From: CAZQXD01 sp964597315
GTDB lineage: Bacteria > Pseudomonadota > Gammaproteobacteria > Competibacterales > Competibacteraceae
Reading direction: 5' to 3'
NCBI GenBank assembly: GCA_964597315.1
Contig: CAZQXD010000007.1
Location: forward strand, 1 to 64,000
DNA length: 64,000 nt
Below, piece by piece: positions 45,343-54,696 of this stretch. The position numbers and the translations under genes were made by a program. The notes under the pieces are model-generated. The model was not told the DNA's origin, ran no database searches, and saw only the letters and a program-made list of their open reading frames with translations. How positions within the stretch are numbered: position 1 is the first letter of the stretch; each line of letters opens with the position of its first letter.

Positions 45343-48300
45343 ACTCTCGATAACTACCAAACCCCAACGCCGGGTGATAAACCCACCCCCGCTCCCTCTG
45401 GACGGCGGCCAGTTCCAGCGTACCCAAACGCCTGGCGCAATCCCCCACTTCCATATCCAACGCCTCCGCCAGCGCCTCCAAAAGGTCCAGGTAATCCATC
45501 TGCCCCCAATACCCGATACCCGGACCGAGGGTGACCTGAAGGGGTCGGAACAGGCTTCGGGCCTCCTCTACCTCCACGCCGGTGCGCTCCAGGCGTATGA
45601 ACTGGATATTCCGGCTGTCCTCGTCCGGCACCAGGGCATAGCGCAGCCGACCCCGAGGGTCGTAGCGAAACGGGTCGGTCCGCTGCAACTCCCCCGACAA
45701 CCCGGCCCGGGTGGTCCACCAGCGATCAACGGGCGCGATGCGATTCTGGGCATCGCTCACCATCAGCGCCCGCAAGCGGTCATGCTCCAGATCCACCAGA
45801 TTATTCCCAGGCTCGGGCCGGTCCCGCTCGGTGATGCGCGTCGCGGCGTCGATCACGGCGAACTGCTCCGGGGTCAGCAGATCCCCCAGGTTATGGCTAT
45901 TGAGCATGAAATCCTGGCGCTCGAAGCCTGGGCGGCAATAGGTAGCCTTACCGATACCATCCCGAATGCTCTTGATATTGGTCTCCAGCAAATACAGATT
46001 CGGGTCGGTACAGACAGCCTTGGGTCGATGCCGCCAGATACGGCCCGCCAACTGGATGATGGAGCGCATGGAGGACGGCTCGACGATGCCCCAGTCATAA
46101 TCGTGATCCCGGCCCACCTCCGCCACCGGGGTGGCCAGCACCACGAAAATTTGGTCCGGGCAGGGGTCGGCGTCCAGGGCAGCCCGCAGTTCCGGGTCAT
46201 CGAAGACGTGCTGGGATTCATGACGTTTCAGCAACCGATCCAAGCGCGCCTCCATGGCGGAGCGGACCAACAGCGGGTGCTGGGAGTGATAGCAACACAG
46301 ATGGATGCGATGCCCGGAGCGGGCGCCCATGGCCAACAGGGACTGGGCTACGTCCAGCAGCGGGTCGATATTGGCCATGCGCACCACCCCGAAACTGACC
46401 CGTCCGCCGCCATGGGGATCGTTGCCGTGGTGGCGGGCATGAAGCTCATGGATCAGCTCATGCAGCCCTTCGGCGACGTCATGATGGATGGCCCTGGGCG
46501 CCTGCCCCGTGGAGACGGCCAGGGGCTTGATCTCGGCCCGCCGTCGAACCGGCGCCGAGGAGAGTTTTTTCAGCCGATTCGCCACAAAGGCGCCATGGGC
46601 TTCCATGAAACTCGCCCCGTCCCCATGCTGGCCGGACTTGGCGGTGAACTCGTCAAACCAGGCGCAGCAGACCTCCGTTGACCCATTGGGCAGGCCGCGA
46701 TTGCCGCCATACACCTGACGCCCCGCCCGGTACGCCTCGAACAAGCCCTGAATCAAGGCCGGCGGCAGGGTGGCGGACGACAACAACACCCGGCTGCCCA
46801 ACAGCCCGGCCCAATGGACCAACCGGCTCAGGGCGGGTAAATCGTCCAAGTCAAACTCGTCAGGCTCGTCCAGCACCAGATCGGAACTCAACAGCCGCAA
46901 CATGGGCGCAATCTGGCGACCGCCCCGGACGCCTTCGGTGGCCGGCATCAGATGGTCGATAGTGCAGACCAGCACCGGCGCATTGAGCAACGCCTTGGCC
47001 CCACGGGTATGCTCCAGCCAGGCGTTGAAGGGTCCGTCCCCCAGACTGCCCTCGTAATGGACATGGAGGGCGTCCGGCAACAGCGCCTCGGCGGACTCGC
47101 TGCCCGTGGGCGGCTCCGGTTCCTGGGCCGATTGCGTGTGTTCGAACAAGGCCCGCGCCGCGCCCCCCACCAGCACCGCCATATCGTCCGACCCCAGATG
47201 CAACCGCTCCCGGTAGGCCGCGCCGGTCTGCAAGGTCAGGACCCGCAGCCCCAGGGCGATGGAAAACCGAGCGCCCCGTTGGGGGTCGGCCAGAGCGTAC
47301 ATGATCCGGCCATTGGCGAAGGTCTTGCCACAGCCGGTGCTGGCCATATTGACCCCGAAAAAGCCCTGTTCCCCGGAACGAACCTGCAAGGACGCGGCTA
47401 GCTCGTAGGCTTTGTCCTGCCAGCGGAACCGGTTCTCTTTATTGCGCTTTTTAAAGCCCGAATGCCGGGCGATGCGGGGCAGATGCCGAGCCAGCAGGGG
47501 CAACAGGCGGGCAACCCGGGCGCTGTGGTGGGCCACCCCCACCAGATGCTCGTCCAGGGGTTGCTTGGGCTGCTTTGTCTCGCGGTCGGTATTGGCCAGC
47601 ACGGCCTTGCAGCGAGGGTCCCCCTTCCGCCGTTGCTCCGGGTTCGTCAGGCTGGAGTAGTGATGATCCGCCAGCATCAAAGACAGCCGGGACAGATGGG
47701 CGACATAGCTGTTGTCCAGCCAATCGGTCTCCAGCAACCCCCGGCGGTTCAGCATAAGCCCCGCCAAACGACGCGCCCGGGATCGCCAGGCCCGGCTGGC
47801 CAGGGGCAGCGCCGAGATCCCGAAGGTCCAGCAATCCCGCACGTCTTTTTCCTGGGCCTCCGTCCGCCAGCCACACCAGTTGGCATGGATGCTGGCAGGC
47901 AAGCGGTCGAGAACTTGGGGGTTGGGCTTTTCGTTCCTGTCTTTCACTTGCATGGGCAGGCGATGATGGCTGACCACCAGCCAGCCGACAGCCCGGGCCA
48001 GGGGGGGCAAGGTTTTCAAGGGACTGGGCAGCAGCCGCGCCTTGGGATGGTCTTTTTTCAGCCGCGCCAGCCAGCTTGTATCGACCTTATCCGGCAAGGC
48101 CGCCAGGCGCTCCAGCCATTGCCGGTCGGTATCGTCCCCCACGAAGGCTTCGAACAGCCGCAGCGACACCCATTCATGGCGCAAGGCATCCGCCATGGGT
48201 TTTTTGCATTTCAGTTTTTTCTGAAACGCCTGGTTGGCCTTGCCGAAATCATGAAACAGCCCGGCCATGGCCGCCAGCAGACGGATATCCTCGGCGGTAT

Positions 48301-48619
48301 GCCAATCGTTTTCTTGGTGGCTACGCAGAACATCCCGTCCGGTGGTGTTGGTGGGCGTCGCCCCATGGGCGTTGAAGCGGGAGGCGTCGCCGACGATCCA
48401 AATAAGCTCGCTATGGTCCTTGCCTCTGATCCAGTAGCAGGCCACGGCGGTATTCCTACGGGCGGTTTTTTTCAGCAACCGACGCAGGGTGTCCAGGCCC
48501 TGCCAGGTGATGGGGGTCTGCCAGGTTCGATCCCCGCGCCGCTCGGCGAACTGATCCAGAATCCGCCGGGTTTCCGTGAGGGCGTTTTTGCTGCACTGGG
48601 AGATGAGCAACACATTCAT
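45341..48619 (-). CDS. cas3f: Cas2-Cas3 fusion nuclease-helicase, type I-F
   Basis: 1092 residues. The N-terminal about 95 residues are a Cas2 domain (MNVLLISQCSKNALTETRRI), which joins Cas1 in the spacer-integration complex. The HD nuclease follows (LFHDFGKA, His123/Asp124), then an SF2 helicase with Walker A NMASTGCGKT near 425 and the DEAD-like box LVLDEPDEFD. It shreds DNA found by the Csy complex. The start overlaps the cas1 stop (48616-48619). Confidence 0.97.
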   Translation of the reverse strand: MNVLLISQCSKNALTETRRILDQFAERRGDRTWQTPITWQGLDTLRRLLKKTARRNTAVACYWIRGKDHSELIWIVGDASRFNAHGATPTNTTGRDVLRSHQENDWHTAEDIRLLAAMAGLFHDFGKANQAFQKKLKCKKPMADALRHEWVSLRLFEAFVGDDTDRQWLERLAALPDKVDTSWLARLKKDHPKARLLPSPLKTLPPLARAVGWLVVSHHRLPMQVKDRNEKPNPQVLDRLPASIHANWCGWRTEAQEKDVRDCWTFGISALPLASRAWRSRARRLAGLMLNRRGLLETDWLDNSYVAHLSRLSLMLADHHYSSLTNPEQRRKGDPRCKAVLANTDRETKQPKQPLDEHLVGVAHHSARVARLLPLLARHLPRIARHSGFKKRNKENRFRWQDKAYELAASLQVRSGEQGFFGVNMASTGCGKTFANGRIMYALADPQRGARFSIALGLRVLTLQTGAAYRERLHLGSDDMAVLVGGAARALFEHTQSAQEPEPPTGSESAEALLPDALHVHYEGSLGDGPFNAWLEHTRGAKALLNAPVLVCTIDHLMPATEGVRGGRQIAPMLRLLSSDLVLDEPDEFDLDDLPALSRLVHWAGLLGSRVLLSSATLPPALIQGLFEAYRAGRQVYGGNRGLPNGSTEVCCAWFDEFTAKSGQHGDGASFMEAHGAFVANRLKKLSSAPVRRRAEIKPLAVSTGQAPRAIHHDVAEGLHELIHELHARHHGNDPHGGGRVSFGVVRMANIDPLLDVAQSLLAMGARSGHRIHLCCYHSQHPLLVRSAMEARLDRLLKRHESQHVFDDPELRAALDADPCPDQIFVVLATPVAEVGRDHDYDWGIVEPSSMRSIIQLAGRIWRHRPKAVCTDPNLYLLETNIKSIRDGIGKATYCRPGFERQDFMLNSHNLGDLLTPEQFAVIDAATRITERDRPEPGNNLVDLEHDRLRALMVSDAQNRIAPVDRWWTTRAGLSGELQRTDPFRYDPRGRLRYALVPDEDSRNIQFIRLERTGVEVEEARSLFRPLQVTLGPGIGYWGQMDYLDLLEALAEALDMEVGDCARRLGTLELAAVQRERGWVYHPALGFGSYRE

Positions 48620-49593
48620 GGGGTCCGCCCTCCCAAATCCTGAGCCACTACCTTTAGGGTGTCGATCATGACATCCAGGGCTTCGGCGCGGGCGAAGCTC
48701 TCGATACAGCGGCGGCGGAATTCTTGTTCTTCATGGCCCGCCATGGCGGAGATAAACGCCTGGGGCAAAATGTGGGCGTCCTTGACCAGATCGGCAATAT
48801 CGAAAACCAACCCGCCCCGGCGGGTCTTGCCGTGTAAAACAGCCAGCCCATGGGGCAGGCCCAGCACCCAGGCCGCCGTGGCCCCCAGACCATATGCCAG
48901 ATAGTTGCCGTGGTCCAAAAACCGATTGGCGGGATCGCCGCCGCTACCCCGCTTGGCCCGGGTGAAGTCCCCGTAGTCCACGGCCCGGGCCACCAGCCCG
49001 AATAATTTCTTGGTCAAGCGGGCCTCCTCCGTGAGCAGGGCCGTGGTGTCGGCGGCCTGGCCGATGGCCTGGGCGGACTGGTCCAGCGCCCCGGTGAGTT
49101 GCGCCGGCTCGATCAAAAAGCCCGCCTCCTTGAGAGACCGGCTGGTGAGCCAATGGTGGCGAATGCGCTCTAGCCGGTGGCGCTGGAAGGCTTTGGCGGC
49201 CTCCAGGCGCAAAGCGTCCACGAACCAGAACCGCACCCACGCCTGGAGGTATTCCGTGGGCCGATACTCGCTCTGGGGGGAAAACCAGGCCACTTCAATA
49301 TCCAGCTCATTGGCGCTGTATAACGGCGTGCCGCCGCCACCGCAAAACCCCACCATCACCCCTGCCCTGGCCAGTTCCCGCATGGCGGCTTGGGTGATGG
49401 AGGTGCCGGTGCCCAGGAGCAGGGTCGTGGTGTTGGCGATGGGAATATTCCAGTACAGGGAACGCCGGCCTTCATCGGTGACAAATTCCACCCGGCCACC
49501 GTTGACCAGCACCCGGCAGTGTTCCAGGTAATAGAGGTTGGCGCGTTTGGAGTGGAGAATGGTTTTCAGATCCTGGGGACTAAAATCTTCCAT
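48616..49593 (-). CDS. cas1: Cas1 integrase, type I-F
   Basis: 325 residues, the I-F length. It starts with FSPQDLKTILHSKRANLYYLEHCRV. It includes the active-site regions around HGNYLAYGLGATAAWVLGLPHGLAVLHG and VFDIADLVKDAHILPQA. It integrates new spacers as a complex with Cas2-3. It is the first gene of the minus-strand cas group, with the promoter expected in 49594-49672. Confidence 0.97.
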   Translation of the reverse strand: MEDFSPQDLKTILHSKRANLYYLEHCRVLVNGGRVEFVTDEGRRSLYWNIPIANTTTLLLGTGTSITQAAMRELARAGVMVGFCGGGGTPLYSANELDIEVAWFSPQSEYRPTEYLQAWVRFWFVDALRLEAAKAFQRHRLERIRHHWLTSRSLKEAGFLIEPAQLTGALDQSAQAIGQAADTTALLTEEARLTKKLFGLVARAVDYGDFTRAKRGSGGDPANRFLDHGNYLAYGLGATAAWVLGLPHGLAVLHGKTRRGGLVFDIADLVKDAHILPQAFISAMAGHEEQEFRRRCIESFARAEALDVMIDTLKVVAQDLGGRTP

Positions 49594-49672
49594 GTGAACA
49601 TCCTGTCTTGAACGTTTCGGGTTTCGCAGTGAGGACAGGGGCAGCGGCTTGCAACGGCGCCAGGGGCTTTGG

Positions 49673-50755
49673 CTAGTGTTCCTTGCCTCCCCCCACCCCG
49701 GCCTCCTCCAAGGTCTCTTGGGCCTCGGCCTGATCCTCCTCGTCCGCCTGTGGGGATTCCTGGAGCTGCCGCTGCTCCGTCTCCAGGCTCAGACGGATAA
49801 AGATAGGAAAATGATCCGATCCGGTATGGCCCAACCGACGCAGTTCCAGCAGCTTGAAATGGTCGGAATGAAACACATGGTCCAGAGGCCAGCGTAGAAA
49901 CCGGTGTTCGGCGTGGAAAGAGTTATGCATGCCCCTCCCCACTCGGGGGTCCAGCAGCCGGCCAATGCGCCGGAACAGTTCGCTGGTATGGGACCAGGCC
50001 ACGTCGTTGAGGTCCCCGGCCACGATTACCGGATAGCGGTCCAGCTTCACGGCCTTGCCCACCACCACCAACTCGGCGTCCCGCTCCGTGGATTGCTCGG
50101 CTTCCTGGGGGCTGGGGGGCTTGGGGTGGACACAGTGCAGGACCACCCGATCCCCAGTGGGTAGCGTTAACAGGCCGTGAATAGAGGGCACTTCCGGTTC
50201 CACCAAATACTCAATCTTGGCGTCCTCAATGGGCAGCCGGGAGAACAACAGCATGCCGTAAGTGTTATCCAGAGGCTCCAGCACCGTATGAGGATGGCTT
50301 TGGCGCAGGGGCTCCAGTTGCTCCAACCACCAGTGGTCGGTTTCCACAAACAACAGTATATCGGCATCGGCGGCCTTCACCACATCCAGGCAGCGGCGGG
50401 CCTGGCGGTTGTCCATCAGCACATTGCACACCAGCAGGCTGAGCTGGGCCGGATTGTCGGGTTTGTGGCTGTCCAGCACCTGCTTGCCATGCAAAGGGGT
50501 ATAGGGGCGAATCCGATACGCCTGATAGATCAGGCACCCGGCCAGGATCGCCGCCAACAGGTCCGGCCAGCCGGCGCCCCAGGGCCAGACCAGCCCGTGG
50601 ATAGCCAAGGCCGCAGCGGCGATGGCGACAATCTGCACCCGTGGAAAGTCGAATACCCGAATCCACCAGGCGTCGGCCCGGACCAAGGGAATCAGGGTGG
50701 CCAGCACCATGGCCACCTCCACCAGGGCAAGCAGGATTTGGAACACTGTGCTCAT
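49673..50755 (-). CDS. Membrane-anchored endonuclease/exonuclease/phosphatase family protein
   Basis: About 360 residues from ATG 50755 (MSTVFQILLALVEVAMVLA); a longer in-frame reading upstream is the MFS gene read in another frame. Three membrane helices lie in the first about 90 residues, then an EEP domain: LSLLVCNVLMDNR, ADILLFVETDHWWLEQL, VIVAGDLNDVAWS, and the catalytic SDHFPIFI. This is the YafD-like layout. The C-terminal tail is Glu/Gln-rich. The start overlaps the MFS stop by 4 nt. Confidence 0.9.
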   Translation of the reverse strand: MSTVFQILLALVEVAMVLATLIPLVRADAWWIRVFDFPRVQIVAIAAAALAIHGLVWPWGAGWPDLLAAILAGCLIYQAYRIRPYTPLHGKQVLDSHKPDNPAQLSLLVCNVLMDNRQARRCLDVVKAADADILLFVETDHWWLEQLEPLRQSHPHTVLEPLDNTYGMLLFSRLPIEDAKIEYLVEPEVPSIHGLLTLPTGDRVVLHCVHPKPPSPQEAEQSTERDAELVVVGKAVKLDRYPVIVAGDLNDVAWSHTSELFRRIGRLLDPRVGRGMHNSFHAEHRFLRWPLDHVFHSDHFKLLELRRLGHTGSDHFPIFIRLSLETEQRQLQESPQADEEDQAEAQETLEEAGVGGGKEH

Positions 50756-51984
50756 ACCTTGCGTCGCCCCCCCATGACGAACCAGACAAAGGCCAGGGCT
50801 TGTAAGCCCAGCACCAGCCCGAAGGCGGTGGCATAGCCTCGGGGATCGTAGCCCCCCGCAGTGGGCCATAGGTCGATGATCGCGCCGATCCCCCACTGGC
50901 TGGCAAAGGCCGCCACGAACACCAGTAAGTTTATGGCAGTGTTGACCCGTCCGGCCAGGGCCGCCGGAAAAGTCTGGGACAGCACCGCATAGGGCAGGAT
51001 GCCGGCGGTGCCGAAAAAGCCGAACAGCATCCACAGGGGCAGGGTGGCCGCCGTCACCCCCAGGGCCAATAGCAACTGGGCCACCATGAACACCCCCATC
51101 CCCCCCCCGGCCAGGGCGATGGGCGGAATCCCGTAGCGGGACAGGCGCCAGGCCAGATTGCCGATCAGCAGATAGCCCGCCACCATGGCGGCGGCGATGC
51201 ACAGCAAATGGGTGGCCACCGCTGGCCGCTCCAGCCCGGCCACGTCCGTCAGCCATGGCCCGGCCCATAACCCCTGAATGGACAGAAATGCTGCCTGGGA
51301 GAACATAGTCAGGGGCGCCACCCGCCAGAACCGGGCGCTACCGAATACCTGCCCCACCCCCCTGAGCTGGTCTTTAAAACCACCGCCGTGGATCTGTCCG
51401 GGGCGTTCCGGCGCCACCAGAAACAGGGCCGCCGCCACCCCGAAAGTGACCACCGCCAGCCCCAAAAACAGGCCCCGCCAGTCGATCAGCCCCAGGGCCG
51501 CCTCCACGGGCGCGGTGGCGGCCAACGCCCCCAGGCCACCGGCGGTCATGATGAACCCGTTCACCGCCGGCAGTCGCTCGGCGGGAAACCAGATCACCAT
51601 GGCCTTGAAAGCGCCCATCAGGCAGGCCGACACCCCCAACCCGATCAGCGCCCGGCCCAGGATCAGCCCTTCCAGGCTCTCTGCCAGGGCGAACAGCGCC
51701 GCCCCCGCCCCGGCGAACAACAACAGCCCCGTTTCCACCCGGCGCGGCCCGAAACGGTCCAGGAGCATACCCAGAGGCAGTTGAAACAGGGCGAATGTGA
51801 GAAAATAAACGCTGGTGAGCAGGCCCAGATCGGCGGCGGTCAGTCCCAGATCGGCCACCAGATTCGGGGAGATCACCGCGTTGACGGTGCGAAACAGATA
51901 GGACATGAAATAGCCGGCGGCGAAGGGCAGGAACACCCGCAAGGCCACGCCGGTGGCGACCGGAACATCTCCCATGGCGGCCAT
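50752..51984 (-). CDS. MFS transporter
   Basis: 410 residues with 12 predicted helices. The MFS loop 2-3 motif reads GMLLDRFGPRRVETG, and RALIGLGVSACLMGAFKA lies in helix 4. It resembles nitrate/sugar-phosphate-type permeases, but the substrate is not clear. Genes tpm, MFS and EEP are nearly overlapping and form one operon. Two ATG codons (51984 and 51975) are possible starts. Confidence 0.92.
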   Translation of the reverse strand: MAAMGDVPVATGVALRVFLPFAAGYFMSYLFRTVNAVISPNLVADLGLTAADLGLLTSVYFLTFALFQLPLGMLLDRFGPRRVETGLLLFAGAGAALFALAESLEGLILGRALIGLGVSACLMGAFKAMVIWFPAERLPAVNGFIMTAGGLGALAATAPVEAALGLIDWRGLFLGLAVVTFGVAAALFLVAPERPGQIHGGGFKDQLRGVGQVFGSARFWRVAPLTMFSQAAFLSIQGLWAGPWLTDVAGLERPAVATHLLCIAAAMVAGYLLIGNLAWRLSRYGIPPIALAGGGMGVFMVAQLLLALGVTAATLPLWMLFGFFGTAGILPYAVLSQTFPAALAGRVNTAINLLVFVAAFASQWGIGAIIDLWPTAGGYDPRGYATAFGLVLGLQALAFVWFVMGGRRKV

Positions 51985-52644
51985 TCAGGACTGGACGGGA
52001 CTTAATAGAAAAACCTCTTCCGCCAACCGGCTCAAGCCCCTGGCCCGCAGCTCCGGGGCCTCGTTCAGGGCATCATGAACCCGCAACCGTTGTACCGCGT
52101 AGAAGGCCCGGAACAGGTCTTCCACCTCCGCTTCGGGGACCGAAAACGGCGGCCCTTCCATCTCCCCCTCCGGGTACTCCAGGGTCAACAGCAGCACCGG
52201 GGCCGTGGGCAGAATGGCGTATAAATGGCGAACATAATCTCGGCGTAGATTCACCGGTAGAGCGATCAGGGAGGCCCGGTCGTAGACCCCAGCCACCCCG
52301 GCCAGGTCTTCCGGGCGCAAGGCGAAGAAGTCTCCGCACAGTAGGGTATAGGGACCGGACTGGTAGATTTTGAACCGTTCGCCGTCCCTGACCTGGGGTT
52401 GTAGCCCATGCTCTTGAAAAAATTCTTCCACCGCCAGGGCGCTTAGCTCCACGCCCAGGACCGGATGGCCCTGTTCCGCCAACCACGCCATGTCCACGCT
52501 TTTGCCACACAAGGGCACGAACACCGGCTGTCCGGGTTGTAGGGCCAGGTGATGCCACAGCTCCCGCAGATGGGGGTTGCCGGTGTGTTGATGGAAAGCA
52601 ATCTGCCGTTTTTGCCAGCGCTGGAGCCAGAAACCTGCGTGCAT
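51985..52644 (-). CDS. tpm: Thiopurine S-methyltransferase
   Basis: 219 residues closely following bacterial Tpm: FWLQRWQKRQIAFHQHTGNP at the start, the SAM-binding VFVPLCGKSVDMAWLAEQGH, and VYDRASLIALP. Bacterial Tpm methylates selenium, tellurium or thiopurine substrates and helps resist selenite or tellurite. Its stop abuts the MFS start, so export and methylation may be linked. Confidence 0.95.
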   Translation of the reverse strand: MHAGFWLQRWQKRQIAFHQHTGNPHLRELWHHLALQPGQPVFVPLCGKSVDMAWLAEQGHPVLGVELSALAVEEFFQEHGLQPQVRDGERFKIYQSGPYTLLCGDFFALRPEDLAGVAGVYDRASLIALPVNLRRDYVRHLYAILPTAPVLLLTLEYPEGEMEGPPFSVPEAEVEDLFRAFYAVQRLRVHDALNEAPELRARGLSRLAEEVFLLSPVQS

Positions 52645-52793
52645 GGAGGTCCTTTAATAGTAGCGACTCATAATTTGAGCATAGACCGGTAGCGCGCCGT
52701 GGCCAGAAAAGTTAATAGCTCTCCCGGCTCGCCGCCGCGCATGGCCCCCCCATCAGCGGGGCGGACCCGTGCGGCTAGGCAGCGGCGCGGCAA

Positions 52794-53957
52794 TTAGGGT
52801 GTGGCGGCGTCTACTTCTGGCGCCGGGACGTCTTGCTCTTCCACCGGCTCGGGGGACACTGCGGGCGGTTGGTCCTGATACAGCAACTCCGGGTTGACCA
52901 ACTCTGCGGGCATGCCATAAGGCACAATCTGATAAGGACGCCCCAACTCATCGGCCCAGAAGGTGCCGGGCGCCAGCTCCGCCGCGCTGCCCACCAGTGG
53001 CGGGCCGCCAATCGGGGCTAGGATATCCAGCATCTTGGCGGCGGCGGAGCGCTCCAACTCCCCAAAGGACTCCACGATGCCCTCCCGATAGCCGTTTCGT
53101 AACGCCACGAGGGTGGCTTGATCCGTGGCTTGCACCTGATCCTCCAGCAGGTCCCAGATGGCGTCGGACGCCAGCATGATATTTTTGGCTTTATGGGATG
53201 CTTCCAAAAACCCCTCCACCGCCCGGCGGTTCTGGTTGCCCCAGCTTTCGTGGAACACCCAGCCCAGCATCGGTAGCTCGCTGGATACGCCCAGGGCCGA
53301 CAGCACATCGCGCATGTGCAGCAACTCCCTCATCCCGTCCGCCTTGAGCCGTGCGCTGTAGTCCCAGGCATTCAGCACCGCCGGTAGCTCGCCAGCGAGC
53401 ATCAGCTCACTGAGCAACGGTGGCTCGCCGAATACTGGCTCCACGATCTCCGCCAAATCCTGGCCCATAGCTTGTTGGGCGTAGGCGCGCAACAACAGCC
53501 AGCTTACATTCATCGGTCCGCCAGCCACCCCCAGGCGTTTACCCCGCAGATCTTCCAGATCGCCGATACCCGCGTCGGGACGCACCATCACCCGTCCTAT
53601 GGACCTGGATTGGGGCACGAAGGTGTAGTCCTGGCCTTCGGAACGCTGCCGGGACACCCACAGCCAGTCGGTGACGATAATATCCACCGCGCCAGCTTGC
53701 AGGACGGCCGTGGTGGCGTTGTTCTGGTCCAGGGACGTCAGCTCCACCCGCACCCCCCGCTCTTCGGCCAGACCCATGTCCTTGATAACTTCCAGTTCCC
53801 AATTGACGGTGTCGAACCGGACAACGCCGATCCGTAGGGTTGCCGGTCCCTTGAGCGCCTGTTCCACGGCGTCACCCTGGGCGATGGCCGCGCCGGAATA
53901 CAGACCCAGACCCAGCCAGACCCCCATAAGCATTCGATACCACACTATTTGCCCCAT
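52794..53957 (-). CDS. Periplasmic ABC-type substrate-binding protein (NMT1/SsuA-like)
   Basis: 387 residues from ATG 53957, which has GGAG upstream; the first about 28 residues are a signal peptide (MLMGVWLGLGLYSGAAIA). The fold is that of nitrate/sulfonate/taurine-type binding proteins: TLRIGVVRFDTVNWELEVI, AGAVDIIVTDWLWVSRQRSE and LRGKRLGVAGGPMNVSWLLL. No permease or ATPase is next to it, so it may act with a transporter elsewhere. It sits at the end of the aldehyde oxidoreductase operon and could bind an oxidisable substrate, cofactor metal or signal; this is inference. Confidence 0.8.
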   Translation of the reverse strand: MGQIVWYRMLMGVWLGLGLYSGAAIAQGDAVEQALKGPATLRIGVVRFDTVNWELEVIKDMGLAEERGVRVELTSLDQNNATTAVLQAGAVDIIVTDWLWVSRQRSEGQDYTFVPQSRSIGRVMVRPDAGIGDLEDLRGKRLGVAGGPMNVSWLLLRAYAQQAMGQDLAEIVEPVFGEPPLLSELMLAGELPAVLNAWDYSARLKADGMRELLHMRDVLSALGVSSELPMLGWVFHESWGNQNRRAVEGFLEASHKAKNIMLASDAIWDLLEDQVQATDQATLVALRNGYREGIVESFGELERSAAAKMLDILAPIGGPPLVGSAAELAPGTFWADELGRPYQIVPYGMPAELVNPELLYQDQPPAVSPEPVEEQDVPAPEVDAATP

Positions 53958-54134
53958 CCACTGCTCTCCCCATTGACAGGCGATGGGCGGGACCATCCCG
54001 CCGATGCTAATGGTACGAAAAACGCCAGAGACAAGCACATCGGGCAACGGGGACGCCCGACGATGGTCTCGGTATGCGGTTCCAGGACCAAGGCATCCAG
54101 CAACAGCCGCCGATCGTCCGGGGTTTCGCCGGCG

Positions 54135-54422
54135 TCACCCCCCGCCCCGCTGGTAGTGGCGCTCGAAACGGCGCATAAAGGCCGCCGCCGCCGCCGAATC
54201 GTGTTCCGGGAACTCGAAGGTGACCTGGGTGACCGGCAGCCGGATTAGGGCGATGCGCCGCTCTCCTTGTGGGGAGAGCCGGATCACCACCGGGCCTTCC
54301 GGCTCCTGGATGGTGACGATGGCGCCGTCCACCCGCCAATCCCGCCCCCGAACCACCGCCGGCAGGGAGCGGAAGAACTCGGCATGGGACAGCCCCATTT
54401 CCCGGTGCAGCGTGGTCGGCAT
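54135..54422 (-). CDS. Small protein of unknown function in the AOR operon
   Basis: 95 residues, not confidently recognised. Parts look like MPTTLHREMGLSHAEFFRSL, then an alternating strand region (WRVDGAIVTIQEPEGPVVIR, LIRLPVTQVTFEFP) and a C-terminal helix AAAAAFMRRFERHYQRG. No signal peptide. It lies 15 nt after the MoaD-like gene on the same strand, so it is likely expressed with it and may help assemble the pterin enzyme. Confidence 0.6.
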   Translation of the reverse strand: MPTTLHREMGLSHAEFFRSLPAVVRGRDWRVDGAIVTIQEPEGPVVIRLSPQGERRIALIRLPVTQVTFEFPEHDSAAAAAFMRRFERHYQRGGG

Positions 54423-54437
54423 GAGGGGACGGGTCCC

Positions 54438-54689
54438 TCAGCCACCGGCCACGGGCGGCCAGATAGCCAGTACGTCGTGCTCCCGCAAGACCGTCTCCCC
54501 ATGCTGTTCCGGGGGGATATAAGTCCCGTTTACCAGGACCAGATGACACAGTTCCCGGGGCAGTTTCAGGTCGGCCATGAGCTGGCCTATGGACACTCCC
54601 TCCGGTACGCTCATGGGGGCCACATTGCGCTCCGCTTCCGGGGGCAGATACTCCGAGAGGGTGGCGTATAGCTTGACGGTGATGTCCAT
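54438..54689 (-). CDS. MoaD/ThiS-family sulfur carrier protein
   Basis: 83 residues with the ubiquitin-like fold and a terminal Gly-Gly (PPVAGG), the site of thiocarboxylate formation. The sequence VKLYATLSEYLPPEAERN is typical of MoaD-like proteins. It supplies sulfur for the dithiolene of the molybdopterin or tungstopterin cofactor, which the neighbouring AOR needs. MoaE is not nearby. Confidence 0.88.
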   Translation of the reverse strand: MDITVKLYATLSEYLPPEAERNVAPMSVPEGVSIGQLMADLKLPRELCHLVLVNGTYIPPEQHGETVLREHDVLAIWPPVAGG

Positions 54690-54696
54690 GGCGGTC

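Noticed and set aside
50756..51268. In-frame upstream extension of the membrane EEP gene (MGRAMADGRGRAG...)
   Set aside because: It is the MFS gene read in another frame; the ATG at 50755 has a proper signal-anchor start and overlaps the MFS stop.
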